The notes beneath the pieces were generated by a model. That model searched no databases and was not told where the DNA came from. It worked only from the letters and a program-made list of their open reading frames with translations. A stretch of DNA of 64,000 nt from Zoogloea sp. (lineage in GTDB: Bacteria > Pseudomonadota > Gammaproteobacteria > Burkholderiales > Rhodocyclaceae), in contig JADJBR010000004.1 of assembly GCA_016703645.1 (NCBI GenBank), positions 443,501 to 507,500 on the forward strand. The letters are read 5' to 3'. The position numbers and the translations under genes are program-made. Below are positions 50,431 through 59,829 of this stretch, piece after piece (position 1 is the first letter of the stretch; each line of letters starts with the position of its first letter).

Positions 50431-53226
50431 TTACATGGGTGCCAGGGACACCATCCGCGATGCCCGCAGGCCGCGCAGCAGGGCGGTCATGTCCTTGGCG
50501 CTGATGGGGCGGCTGCACAGGTAGCCCTGGTAGGCGTCGCAGCGCCAGCGGCGCAGGAGGGCGAGCTGGGCTTCGGTCTCGACGCCTTCGGCGATGACTT
50601 CCAGGCGCAGGGTGTGGGCCATGGCCACGATGGTCTGGGCGATGGCGGCGTCGTCGGGTTCCGTGACGATGTCCTTGATGAAGGAGCGGTCGATCTTGAG
50701 GCGGTCGATGGGGAAGCGCTTGAGGTTGGCGAGGCTCGAGTAGCCGGTGCCGAAGTCATCCACCGAGAGCTGCAGGCCGATTTTCTTGCATTCGGCCAGG
50801 ACGCTGCGGGTGTGCTCGGGGTTGCGCATCACCAGACTCTCGGTGAGTTCCAGGTCGAGATAGGCCGGGGCGAGGCTGGCATCGGCCAGGGCGGATTTAA
50901 TGGTGTCGAGCAGCCCGGCGTCGTCGAACTGGCGGGCGGACAGGTTGACCCCCACCGGTACCCGGCAGATGCCTTCCCGCAGCCAGGCCTGGACCTGCCG
51001 ACAGGCCTCCTGAAGCACCCACGCGCCGATGGGAACGATCAAGCCGCACTCTTCGGCGATGGGGATGAATTTGTCCGGCGGGATCATGCTGCCGTCGGGT
51101 TGGCGCCAGCGGATCAGGGCTTCCATGCCGATCAGTTCGCCTGAAAGCGTGTCCACCTGGGGTTGGTAGAAAAGCTCAAGTTGTTGCTCGTCGAGGGCGT
51201 GGCGCAGGCGGTTTTCGAGTTCGAGGCGCTCGGAGTAGCGTGCCGACAGGCCGTGATCGAAGAACTGGAAGTTGTTGCGGCCGCGCTCCTTGGCCAGGTA
51301 CATGGCGGCGTCGGCGTTCTTGATCAGCGCTTCCCCGTCGTTGCCATCGGTGGGGTAGAGCGCGATGCCGATGCTCGGGGTGACGGTGACCTGCTGGCTG
51401 CACAGATCGAAGGGCCGGGCAAGACTGGCGAGGATGCGTTCGGCCACGTCCTCGGGCATGGAGCCTTCCTGCAGGTCATCCAGTACGACGACGAACTCGT
51501 CGCCGCCCGTGCGGGCCACCATGTCGCCGTCGCGCACGCAGGCCCGCAGGCGCTGGGCCACCGACAGCAGGAGCTGATCGCCGGCCTGGTGACCCAGGGT
51601 GTCGTTGACGTATTTGAAGCGGTCCAGGTCGGTGAACAGCACCGCCACACCGCGATGGCGTTCCCGGGCAATGTTGATGGCCTCGACGAGGTGCTGATTG
51701 AGCAGGGTGCGGTTGGGCAGGGAGGTGAGGTTGTCGTAGTGGGCAAGGTGACGGATGCGACGCTCGGCGGCCTGACGCTGGGTGATGTCGGCAATGATGC
51801 CCAGATAGCCCCGGATCTGGCGCTGGCTGTCGCGTACCACCGAGATGGCGATGTTGGCGGGGAAGGTGCTGCCGTCACGGCGGCGCAGGGTGATCTCGCG
51901 GGGCTCCAGGTAGCTGCTGCCGGCTTCCTCGGCGAGGGCGGCAAAGCCGTTGGCCCTGTGGGCCAGGGTCCAGCGGGCGATGTCTTCGGCGGTGTGGAAC
52001 ACCAGGGGGGTCTCGTTGCCGATGAGATCACCGGCGGAATGCCCGAACAGGCGCTCCGCGGCCGGGTTCAGGACGCGGATGACGCCGGCGGAGTCGGTGT
52101 AGACGATGGCGTATTCGGCGCAATCGAGGATGGCGCGTTGCAGGGATGTGGTCTCCCGCAACAGGACTTCGGCCTTGGCGTGCTTGTCCACCTCGGTCTC
52201 GAGGAGGCGGTTGGTTTCGGCGAGGGCCTGGACGTACTGTCCGAGGGCTTCGTTGGCATCGGCAAGGGCGAGGGTCTTTTCGCGAACCTGGTAGCGGATG
52301 GCGTCCGCCCGGGTCTGCAATACGTAAAGCACGAAGGCGGCCAGCGCACCCACAGCCAGACCGGCAAACAGGCGCCCGCCTGCGTCCTGGCCTGGCTTGA
52401 GGGAATAGCTGAGGCTGGCCGGGGCTGCGATCATCAGCCAGCGGCGATCGGTGACGTTGATGACGTCGGCGTAGGACATCTCACCGATGGCAAAGTCAGG
52501 GCTGGCGAAGAGGCGCCGCGGTTCGTCGGTGGCATCGAGCAGCTCGATCTCGAAGTGCATGCTCGCATCCTGGCTCGCGGTGGGTTGCAGGGCCCGATCG
52601 ATCAACGATTCCACGCTGATCTCGATGAAGATCACCTGTCTTTGTGCCCCCGATGGCTGTCCCGGGCGCTGCACCGGGATGAGCAGGAGCACGGCCTGGG
52701 TCTTGCCGTCGGACAGCGAGAACGGGGGAGTGCAGCTAGGGTGGCCCTTCAGGGCTGCCTCGGCAATGCTGCGCTCAATCAAGGCCTGGCTGGCGGCATC
52801 GGGGGCGTGGCGGGCGCCAAAGAGGTGGCTCGCACCTTCGTCAGCCGCGCGGCCGGAGTTGGTGAGCAGACTCATGGTGCCGTTTGACGTGCGCACCACA
52901 CCGACCCGTTGCGCCTCGGGATGGAGCTGGAGCAGCGGCGTCGCAAGGTGCGCAAACGTGGAGGTGTCCTCACCGCTTTGCAGCGCGATCTGCCTTTGCA
53001 GGGCATCACCATGGCCCAGGATCTGGGTGATGCGATCCTGCAGGTGGGCGACCTGTTGTTGCGCGGTGAGCTGGAAGCGGGTTCGGGTGGCGGTCCGCTG
53101 CTCCTCCACGGTGGAGTGGTAGTTTCCAAGGGTCAGGGCTGCGACGAAGACGAACACGGACACTGCCAGTCCGAAGCGGCGAAAAAGGTCGACGACCGGG
53201 TGTGGTGTCGGGCGGGGGGGCATCAC
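50431..53226 (-). CDS. membrane-bound PAS-GGDEF-EAL c-di-GMP enzyme
   Basis: A 931-residue protein: TM helix (~17-34), a periplasmic sensor region to ~300, a second TM (~302-320), a coiled-coil linker, a PAS domain (~365-480), GGDEF (GGDEF at ~574-578) and EAL (EAL at ~702-704; later DDFGTGYSSL). Both the cyclase and phosphodiesterase signatures look complete, so it may do either or both. It follows the HD-GYP regulator on the same strand after 128 bp. Confidence 0.9.
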   Translation of the reverse strand: MMPPRPTPHPVVDLFRRFGLAVSVFVFVAALTLGNYHSTVEEQRTATRTRFQLTAQQQVAHLQDRITQILGHGDALQRQIALQSGEDTSTFAHLATPLLQLHPEAQRVGVVRTSNGTMSLLTNSGRAADEGASHLFGARHAPDAASQALIERSIAEAALKGHPSCTPPFSLSDGKTQAVLLLIPVQRPGQPSGAQRQVIFIEISVESLIDRALQPTASQDASMHFEIELLDATDEPRRLFASPDFAIGEMSYADVINVTDRRWLMIAAPASLSYSLKPGQDAGGRLFAGLAVGALAAFVLYVLQTRADAIRYQVREKTLALADANEALGQYVQALAETNRLLETEVDKHAKAEVLLRETTSLQRAILDCAEYAIVYTDSAGVIRVLNPAAERLFGHSAGDLIGNETPLVFHTAEDIARWTLAHRANGFAALAEEAGSSYLEPREITLRRRDGSTFPANIAISVVRDSQRQIRGYLGIIADITQRQAAERRIRHLAHYDNLTSLPNRTLLNQHLVEAINIARERHRGVAVLFTDLDRFKYVNDTLGHQAGDQLLLSVAQRLRACVRDGDMVARTGGDEFVVVLDDLQEGSMPEDVAERILASLARPFDLCSQQVTVTPSIGIALYPTDGNDGEALIKNADAAMYLAKERGRNNFQFFDHGLSARYSERLELENRLRHALDEQQLELFYQPQVDTLSGELIGMEALIRWRQPDGSMIPPDKFIPIAEECGLIVPIGAWVLQEACRQVQAWLREGICRVPVGVNLSARQFDDAGLLDTIKSALADASLAPAYLDLELTESLVMRNPEHTRSVLAECKKIGLQLSVDDFGTGYSSLANLKRFPIDRLKIDRSFIKDIVTEPDDAAIAQTIVAMAHTLRLEVIAEGVETEAQLALLRRWRCDAYQGYLCSRPISAKDMTALLRGLRASRMVSLAPM

Positions 53227-53354
53227 GTCTCCTGTTGGGCCTGGCTCCGGTCATGCGGATGACTTCAGGCAGACATTTAACGGATACCGGGCAGTGTTCT
53301 TGAGTTGGCGCGATGCAGCCCCGGGCCGGCGCCGGGCGGTGGGAAGCCGGGCGG

Positions 53355-54515
53355 CTAGTCGCCGAAGACGAGGCGGATCCGTTCGGCTTCGCGGCCGGCG
53401 GCGGTGGGGTCGGTGCTGTCGGCAAAGCGCTGGGCGATGAGCCTGAATTCGTCCTGAAGGGCCAGGAAGGCGTCGAGGATGTCGGGGTCGAAGTGCGCGC
53501 CGCGACCATCCCGCAGGATGGCGACGGCTTCATCGTGGGGCAGGGCGGGTTTGTACACCCGCTGGCTGATCAGGGCGTCGTAGACGTCGGCGACGGCCAT
53601 CAGGCGCGCCGACAGGGGAATGCGCTCACCGCCCAGGCCCAGTGGATAGCCGCTGCCGTCCCACTTTTCCTGGTGGGAGAAGGCGATTTCCTTGGCGAAG
53701 CGCAGGAAGCTTGCGGCGATGCCAAACAGGGCTTCGGCCTTGGCGATGGCGTCCCGGCCCAGGGTGGTGTGGGTCTTCATGATCTCGAACTCGGCGGGGG
53801 TGAGCTTGCCGGGTTTGAGGAGGATGCGATCAGGGATGCCGACCTTGCCGATGTCGTGCAAGGGGGCCGACTTGTACATCAGTTCGATGTTGTCGTCGGT
53901 GAGTTCGTTGGCAAAGCGCGGGTGCTTCTGCAGATGCCGGGCCAGGGTGCGGAGGTACATCTGGGTGCGCCGGATGTGGTTGCCGGTTTCGTTGTCGCGG
54001 GTCTCGGCCAGGGAGGCCATGGCGACGATGGTGGCGTCCTGGATCAGGCCAAGCTCGCGGGTGCGGCGCACCACTTCGTTCTCGAGATAACTGTTGCGGT
54101 CGCGCAGGAAATCGCTTGCAGCCTTGAGGGTCAGGTGGTTGCGGATGCGGGTGAGAACAAGGGGTGGGCTGATGGGCTTGGCAATGTAGTCCACTGCGCC
54201 CGCGTCGAAGCCCAGCTGTTCGTCCACCTCTTCGTTGCGGATGGTCAGGAAGATCACCGGGATGCTGGCGGTGAGCGGGTCGTCCATGAGCTGGCGGCAT
54301 ACGTCATAGCCGTCCCGGTCGGGCATGCTGATGTCGAGCAGGATCAGGTCGGGCAGGGGCTTGCTGGCTGCCAGGGCCAGGGCGCGCTCCCCGTTGGTGG
54401 CGATGCGTGTTCGAAAGCCCGCCCGGTGCAGGCAGTTGACGATGGGTTCGATGGAGTCCGGCGCATCGTCGACGACCAGGATCAGGGGGTGTTGCGGATC
54501 GGCGGGCGGGGTCAC
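53355..54515 (-). CDS. response regulator with HD-GYP phosphodiesterase domain
   Basis: A 386-residue protein: receiver domain (residues ~10-130, D61 in LLDISMPD) and HD-GYP domain (~170-370, LHDIGKVGIPDRI, GSGYPLGLGGERIP). It should degrade c-di-GMP when phosphorylated. The GTG at 54515 follows AGGAG and gives a normal N-terminus; a longer frame runs into the kinase gene. It lies 19 bp after the hybrid kinase, its likely partner. Confidence 0.9.
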   Translation of the reverse strand: MTPPADPQHPLILVVDDAPDSIEPIVNCLHRAGFRTRIATNGERALALAASKPLPDLILLDISMPDRDGYDVCRQLMDDPLTASIPVIFLTIRNEEVDEQLGFDAGAVDYIAKPISPPLVLTRIRNHLTLKAASDFLRDRNSYLENEVVRRTRELGLIQDATIVAMASLAETRDNETGNHIRRTQMYLRTLARHLQKHPRFANELTDDNIELMYKSAPLHDIGKVGIPDRILLKPGKLTPAEFEIMKTHTTLGRDAIAKAEALFGIAASFLRFAKEIAFSHQEKWDGSGYPLGLGGERIPLSARLMAVADVYDALISQRVYKPALPHDEAVAILRDGRGAHFDPDILDAFLALQDEFRLIAQRFADSTDPTAAGREAERIRLVFGD

Positions 54516-54534
54516 GATGTTCTCCTGGCGCGAT

Positions 54535-57500
54535 TCAGGGAAGGCTCGGCGGTGGGGGCTGTTGCGGGCAGGCCTCGTGAAGGCAGGCCAGCGCATGATC
54601 ATAATCATAGTGCTGGAGCGCCTCGGCAATCTCGCCAACTTTTTCCGTGCCGATGCGGGCTGACAAATTGTTGCGAATCTCGCGGAAGTGGGCGGGGGCC
54701 GCGCCATCGGAGTGCTCGATGAGCCTGATCAGGGTGGCGATGGATTCGTCCAGGGCGGCGGCATCCAGGTGCGGGATTGGCGCAGGTACGTCGATCTGCA
54801 CGGGCAGGGCGGTTTCGAGCATGCGGGTGAGGGCCGTGATCTCGGTGGCGAGGGATTGCAGTGCCGCTTCCCAGGGGCTGCCCCGGCGCAGTGCCATTTC
54901 GAGGTCGTTGGCCGCCTCCTGGATGGCGCCGGCCCCCAGGTTTGCGGCGGCTCCACGCACACTGTGGGCGATGCGTTCGGCCTCGTTGGTCTGATCCGCT
55001 TCAAGGGCCCGCCCGATGCGCTCGGCGCAGTCGGCGTTGGTCGTTGCAAAACGCCGCAGCAGGGACAGGTAGGTTGCGGGGTCGTTGCCGACCCGGCGCA
55101 GGGCGGACTTCACATTGATGCCAGGGAGGTCGGGCATCCCGTTTGCGTCCATTTCGCCAGGGGCGGGACCGGGGGGCTCCCGTAAGGCCTGCGACGGTGG
55201 TGTGCGACGCACATGTCTCAGGATGGCCTGGACCAGGCGCTCCACGACGATGGGCTTGGCGACATGGTCGTTCATGCCGGCATTGACGCAGCGCTGGCGT
55301 TCCTCCGCCATGGCATGGGCGGTCATGGCGATGATGGGCAGGTTGGCAAGGCGGGCATCGGCACGGATCCGGTGGGTGGCCTCGAGGCCGTCCATCTCGG
55401 GCATCTGTAGGTCCATCAGGACCACGTCGAAGGCATCGGGGCCCGCTGCCATGAGGGTCTCGAGGGCAATCCGGCCGTTGTCGGCAACGCTGACCGTGGC
55501 GCCGATGCGCTCGAGCAGGCCACGGGCGATCTGCTGGTTGATTTCATTGTCTTCGGCAACGAGGATGCGCAGACCGGCCAGGACGTGGTCGCCAGTGGGA
55601 GATGGGGGCAGCGGTGGTGCGGCGTCGAGGCCGAAGGTGCTGATGATGGTGTCCAGTAGTGTGGACGCAGTGGCCGGCTTGTGCAGGAAGCCGTCGGCGC
55701 CGGCTTCAACCGCTTCGCCTGCGGTGCCTTCTTCCCCGTAGGCGGTAAGCAGGATCACTGCGGGCGGGGATGCCAGGCTGCGATCCTGCTTGATGCGCCG
55801 GGTGGCCTCGATACCGTTCTGGTCCGGCATGCGCAGGTCCATCAGGACCAGTCCGAAACGGTCGCCGGCGTCGGCCCGGCGGACGGCGATGATCGCCTCG
55901 GCGGCGGAAGACACGGCCTCCGAGCGGAAGGGGAAGGTCTGGAGCAGGTGCAACAGGACTTCGCGGGCTACGGGGTGGTCGTCCACCACCAGGATGCGCA
56001 GGCCGTCTAGCATGCCCGGCAATGGCCTGGGGGCGCGCCCCGGGGCGAGATCGAAGGCGGCGTTGAAGCTGAACCGACTGCCGGCGCCGGGGGTGCTGCT
56101 GACATCCAGCTTTCCACCCATGAGTTCGACCAACTGGCGTGAGATGGACAAGCCCAGACCGGTTCCGCCGAAGCGGCGGGTCATGGATTCGTCGGCCTGG
56201 GAAAAGGCTTCGAAGAGTCGGCTGACCTGATCCTGGCTCATGCCGATTCCCGTGTCGGTGACATCGAAGCGCAGGAGGGCGTGCTGCCCTTCGCGCCTGT
56301 CGCAGTGCACGTGCAACTGGACTTCGCCCTGGAGGGTGAACTTGACGGCGTTGCCCAGCAGGTTGGTGAGTACCTGACCCAGACGCAGGGGATCACCCAG
56401 GAGATCCTGGGGCACATCGGGGGCGACCTGGAGAATGAGTTCGAGCCCTTTCTCCTGGGCCTTCTGGGCCACGTAAGTGATGACGCTGTCGAGAACGCGG
56501 TCAAGGGCGAAGGTGGTCTGCTCGAGCCGCAGCTTGCCCGCCTCGATCTTGGAGAAGTCCAGGACGTCGTTGATGACGCCAAGCAGGGTGATGCCGGCGG
56601 CGTGGATCTTGGTGACGTAGTCGCGCTGCCGGGTGTGCATGTCCGTATCGAGGCACAGGCTGGCGAGGCCGATGATGGCGTTGAGGGGGGTGCGGATCTC
56701 GTGACTCATGTTGGCGAGGAAGCGAGCCTTGGAGTCGGCGGCCTCCTCGGCCAGTTGTTTGGCTTCCCGCAGGGTTTCCACCGCCTGGCGGTGAAGGGCG
56801 AGGTCTTCCAGGGCCCAGATGCAGTGGGTGATCTCCCCGTCGCCCTCGACGAGGCCGCTCACGGAAATGCCCACCCACAGCAGTTCACCGCTGCGCAGGC
56901 GGAGTTGACACTCGCGGCGCCATACGCCGTGGCTCTTGAGCGACTGCCATTGGTCGGCAAGGAACTCCAGGGGCAGGCCGCTGGCATCCACCAGGTCCGG
57001 GTGGGTGCCGGCGAGCCGTTCGGCGCTGAATCCGGTGACTTGGCAGAAGCGCGGGTTGGCGTACTGGATCGCGCCGCCGGGTGTCGTGATGAGCAGCATC
57101 GACGGGCTCTGTTCGACGGCCAGGGAGAGCTTGCGCAGCTCGCGCTCGGCGAGCTTGCGGGCCGTGATGTCATAGCTCCAGCTGATCAGGGCCGGGCTGC
57201 CACCGACCTCCGTGCGCTCCATGGTCATGAGGGTCCAGAAGGGATGCCCCGCGATGTTCTGGAATTCGATCTCCATGTCGCGAACCGTCAGCCCGTTCTT
57301 CAGGCGTGTAATGGCCTTCTCTCCCGCCGAGGGGTCGCGGAACCAGGTGGTGACCGGACGTGCCATGAAGGTGGACATGTCGGTGTCGGCGAGAACCAGC
57401 GCACGGGTGTTGGCGAACAGGGGGGTGCCGTCCGGTCGGTTGATGACCACCGCGATGGGGCTGGATTCGAGCATCTGGCGGCTGCGCTCTTCTGCCGCTC

Positions 57501-59121
57501 GGGCTGCGCGTTCGGCGGCCTTCTGGGCCGAGATGTCGACGATGACGCCAAGGAGACCGCCCGGCTCGCCATTGCCCAGGCGGAAGCCACGAACCCAGTA
57601 AAGGGTGTCGTGGTTGCGGCCATCGGCAAAGGGTATCGGGGTTTCCTTGTGGGAGGTGCAGGCCTCGGCAATGATGCGGAGGTCTTCTTCGTGGTAGGCG
57701 ACGCGGTCTGCCGGGGGCAGATAGGGCAACTCCAGTACCGTCTTGCCATGCAGAAAGGCGCGCGTGGTGCCGAAGGCCTGTTCGTAAGCCCGGTTGCAAC
57801 CGAGGAAGCGGCCGTCCGGACCTTTGTAGAAAACGGGGCTCGGCAAGGCATCGAGAAGGACTTCGATGAACAGGAGCTGGTCGCTCAGGGCTTCGCTCTT
57901 TTCGGCGAGCTGGTGCGTGCGCTCCAGGACCTTGTCTTCAAGCTCGGCGCGGCTCTGCAGCAGATCGTCGCTGGCCTGCTGGAGTCGCCTGCGCATGTGT
58001 TCCTGGGAGGCCCCCAACTCAGCCAGCTCCCGCCAGGGGGCGTCAAATGGGGCCGGTGCCGAAAGGTCGAGCCGTCCGATGCGTTCGCTGCGCTCCACCA
58101 GTGCCGCGAGGCTGATTTCCAGGCGGCGCGCGATGCGGCGGGCAATGGCAATGGCGAGACCACCGGCCACGAGCGTGAGAAAGAGCAGCACGGGTACGAC
58201 TTCCCGCAGGCGGGCAGGGATGAAGTCGGTTTCCCGGGCGAAGCCCGCCACCCACCAGCGTTGCTCGCCGAGTTGCAGGGGAATGAACTGGGCCAGCCAG
58301 GTTTCTCCCTCATTCTCAAAGCTGAAGATGGTGCCGCTGATTTGCCCCGCGCTGAGCCAGCGGGAATGGCCTTGGGTGAGGAAGTCCACGTTGGCGGCGG
58401 CGGCGGGTCTGAGGAGGGCGCCACGCTGATCGGAGAGGTTGGCGAAGCGTGGATAGCGGGGAACGCCGACGATGTCGCCATGGGCGGTCAGCACCGTGCC
58501 GCCTCCGCGCTCCCCGACCGGGGTTTCAAGGGTCAGGCGGGAGAGCTGCGCGAGGCTGACGTCGAAGGTCAGGGTGTGCATGCGGCCATCGGCGTTCCGC
58601 CAGCGGGTGGAGACGGTGATGCAACCGTCGCCGACGTCCGGGGCCAGGAAGGGGGCGCTCCACACCGCGCCTTCGGCGAAGCTGGACTCCAGGCCCGTCG
58701 GCGGCAAAGTGCGGTCGAGATTTGAGCAGGGGGCGTCGCCCTCGCGGGACAGGGTGAAGCGCCGCCCGTCCGTACTGGCCAGGTGGATGGCGCCGAGGCG
58801 GGATTCGTCCCGGAGCAGGGGGAGCATGAGGTCATCGAAACCGGCCCGGTCGTCAATGCTCAGGCGTCCGGACTGGCCCCAGGCACGGGCGGTGCCGAGC
58901 TGGATCTCGATGCGTCGGAAGCTGCGCTCGGCCTCGGACTGGATGTGGGCGGTAGCCAGGTCGAGTTGAACCCGGGCCAGGGACTGGGTGGCGGGAGCGA
59001 CAATCAGGAAGTGCACGGCCAGACCGAAGGCGATCAGGCAGGCGGCAAAGGTGACCGAGAGACTGATCAGCAGGCTGCGTGCAAGAGGGGGCCGGGACGG
59101 AATGCTGACTGGCTCGGACAT
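54535..59121 (-). CDS. hybrid sensor histidine kinase with two receivers and an HPt domain
   Basis: A 1528-residue membrane kinase: TM1 (~18-40), a periplasmic sensor region to ~300, TM2 (~308-328), a HAMP-like linker and coiled coil, three PAS domains (~410-780), HisKA (H807 in NMSHEIRTPLNAI), HATPase, receiver 1 (D1095), receiver 2 (D1237), and an HPt domain (H1386 in IAHSVRGAAANLG). This BarA/EvgS-like order supports a four-step phosphorelay ending on another regulator, here probably the adjacent HD-GYP protein. Confidence 0.9.
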   Translation of the reverse strand: MSEPVSIPSRPPLARSLLISLSVTFAACLIAFGLAVHFLIVAPATQSLARVQLDLATAHIQSEAERSFRRIEIQLGTARAWGQSGRLSIDDRAGFDDLMLPLLRDESRLGAIHLASTDGRRFTLSREGDAPCSNLDRTLPPTGLESSFAEGAVWSAPFLAPDVGDGCITVSTRWRNADGRMHTLTFDVSLAQLSRLTLETPVGERGGGTVLTAHGDIVGVPRYPRFANLSDQRGALLRPAAAANVDFLTQGHSRWLSAGQISGTIFSFENEGETWLAQFIPLQLGEQRWWVAGFARETDFIPARLREVVPVLLFLTLVAGGLAIAIARRIARRLEISLAALVERSERIGRLDLSAPAPFDAPWRELAELGASQEHMRRRLQQASDDLLQSRAELEDKVLERTHQLAEKSEALSDQLLFIEVLLDALPSPVFYKGPDGRFLGCNRAYEQAFGTTRAFLHGKTVLELPYLPPADRVAYHEEDLRIIAEACTSHKETPIPFADGRNHDTLYWVRGFRLGNGEPGGLLGVIVDISAQKAAERAARAAEERSRQMLESSPIAVVINRPDGTPLFANTRALVLADTDMSTFMARPVTTWFRDPSAGEKAITRLKNGLTVRDMEIEFQNIAGHPFWTLMTMERTEVGGSPALISWSYDITARKLAERELRKLSLAVEQSPSMLLITTPGGAIQYANPRFCQVTGFSAERLAGTHPDLVDASGLPLEFLADQWQSLKSHGVWRRECQLRLRSGELLWVGISVSGLVEGDGEITHCIWALEDLALHRQAVETLREAKQLAEEAADSKARFLANMSHEIRTPLNAIIGLASLCLDTDMHTRQRDYVTKIHAAGITLLGVINDVLDFSKIEAGKLRLEQTTFALDRVLDSVITYVAQKAQEKGLELILQVAPDVPQDLLGDPLRLGQVLTNLLGNAVKFTLQGEVQLHVHCDRREGQHALLRFDVTDTGIGMSQDQVSRLFEAFSQADESMTRRFGGTGLGLSISRQLVELMGGKLDVSSTPGAGSRFSFNAAFDLAPGRAPRPLPGMLDGLRILVVDDHPVAREVLLHLLQTFPFRSEAVSSAAEAIIAVRRADAGDRFGLVLMDLRMPDQNGIEATRRIKQDRSLASPPAVILLTAYGEEGTAGEAVEAGADGFLHKPATASTLLDTIISTFGLDAAPPLPPSPTGDHVLAGLRILVAEDNEINQQIARGLLERIGATVSVADNGRIALETLMAAGPDAFDVVLMDLQMPEMDGLEATHRIRADARLANLPIIAMTAHAMAEERQRCVNAGMNDHVAKPIVVERLVQAILRHVRRTPPSQALREPPGPAPGEMDANGMPDLPGINVKSALRRVGNDPATYLSLLRRFATTNADCAERIGRALEADQTNEAERIAHSVRGAAANLGAGAIQEAANDLEMALRRGSPWEAALQSLATEITALTRMLETALPVQIDVPAPIPHLDAAALDESIATLIRLIEHSDGAAPAHFREIRNNLSARIGTEKVGEIAEALQHYDYDHALACLHEACPQQPPPPSLP

Positions 59122-59130
59122 GGTCGGGCT

Positions 59131-59808
59131 TCAGTCCGGCGCGAGGGGGCCGGAGAGGCTGTCGGCGGCGCCCTGGCGCGTACCGTAGGTCTGGAAACGT
59201 TCGATCACCTCGGCCATCTCGGCGTCTGAAAGAAGGGTGGGCTGCCCGAGCTGACAGGCCCGCCAGTACTGTTCGCAAAGGGTTTCGAACTCGATCGCCA
59301 AAGCGAGGCTGCTGCGCAGATCGGAACCGAACACAAGCATGCCGTGGTTGGCCAGCAGGCAGGCGTTGCGCCCCTCGAGGGCGGTCAGGGCGGCGTCCGA
59401 GAGGGCCTGGGTGCCGAAGGTGGCGTAGGGCGCACAGCGGATGTCATCTCCGCCGAAGCGGGCGATCATGTAATGAAAGGCGGGGATGCCCCTTCGCAGG
59501 CAGGCCAGGGCCGTGGCGAAGGGTGAGTGGGCGTGGAGGACGGCGCCTGCTTCCGGGTGCGCGGCGAGGATGTCCCGGTGGATGCGCCACTCACTGGACG
59601 GGGCATGGGGCCCCTGCCAGCTCCCGTCCATGGCCACCAGGGCCATGTCCCTGTCAGTGCAGTCGTCGTAGCTGCGTCCGCTGGGGGTGATCAGGAAGCC
59701 CCGGGCGCAACGCACGCTGGCATTGCCGGCCGTGCCGGCATTGAGCCCGCTGGTGGCCATGGACCGGGCAGTGGCCAGCAGGCCGGCACGCAGCACGTTC
59801 TCGTTCAT
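59131..59808 (-). CDS. class II aldolase, probable thiomethyl-ribulose-phosphate aldolase
   Basis: A 225-residue class II aldolase/adducin-fold enzyme. Zinc ligands are visible in LHAHSPFATA and LLANHGMLVFG, with the substrate loop GNASVR and TPSGRSYDD. It starts 21 bp after mtnA ends, on the same strand. Two roles are possible: MtnB dehydratase, or the aldolase (Ald2) of the DHAP shunt, which splits 5-methylthioribulose-1-phosphate (or the deoxy form). No mtnC/mtnD is nearby, which favours the shunt; this is inference. Confidence 0.75.
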   Translation of the reverse strand: MNENVLRAGLLATARSMATSGLNAGTAGNASVRCARGFLITPSGRSYDDCTDRDMALVAMDGSWQGPHAPSSEWRIHRDILAAHPEAGAVLHAHSPFATALACLRRGIPAFHYMIARFGGDDIRCAPYATFGTQALSDAALTALEGRNACLLANHGMLVFGSDLRSSLALAIEFETLCEQYWRACQLGQPTLLSDAEMAEVIERFQTYGTRQGAADSLSGPLAPD

Positions 59809-59829
59809 CGGCAGTCTCCGGTGGGCGCC

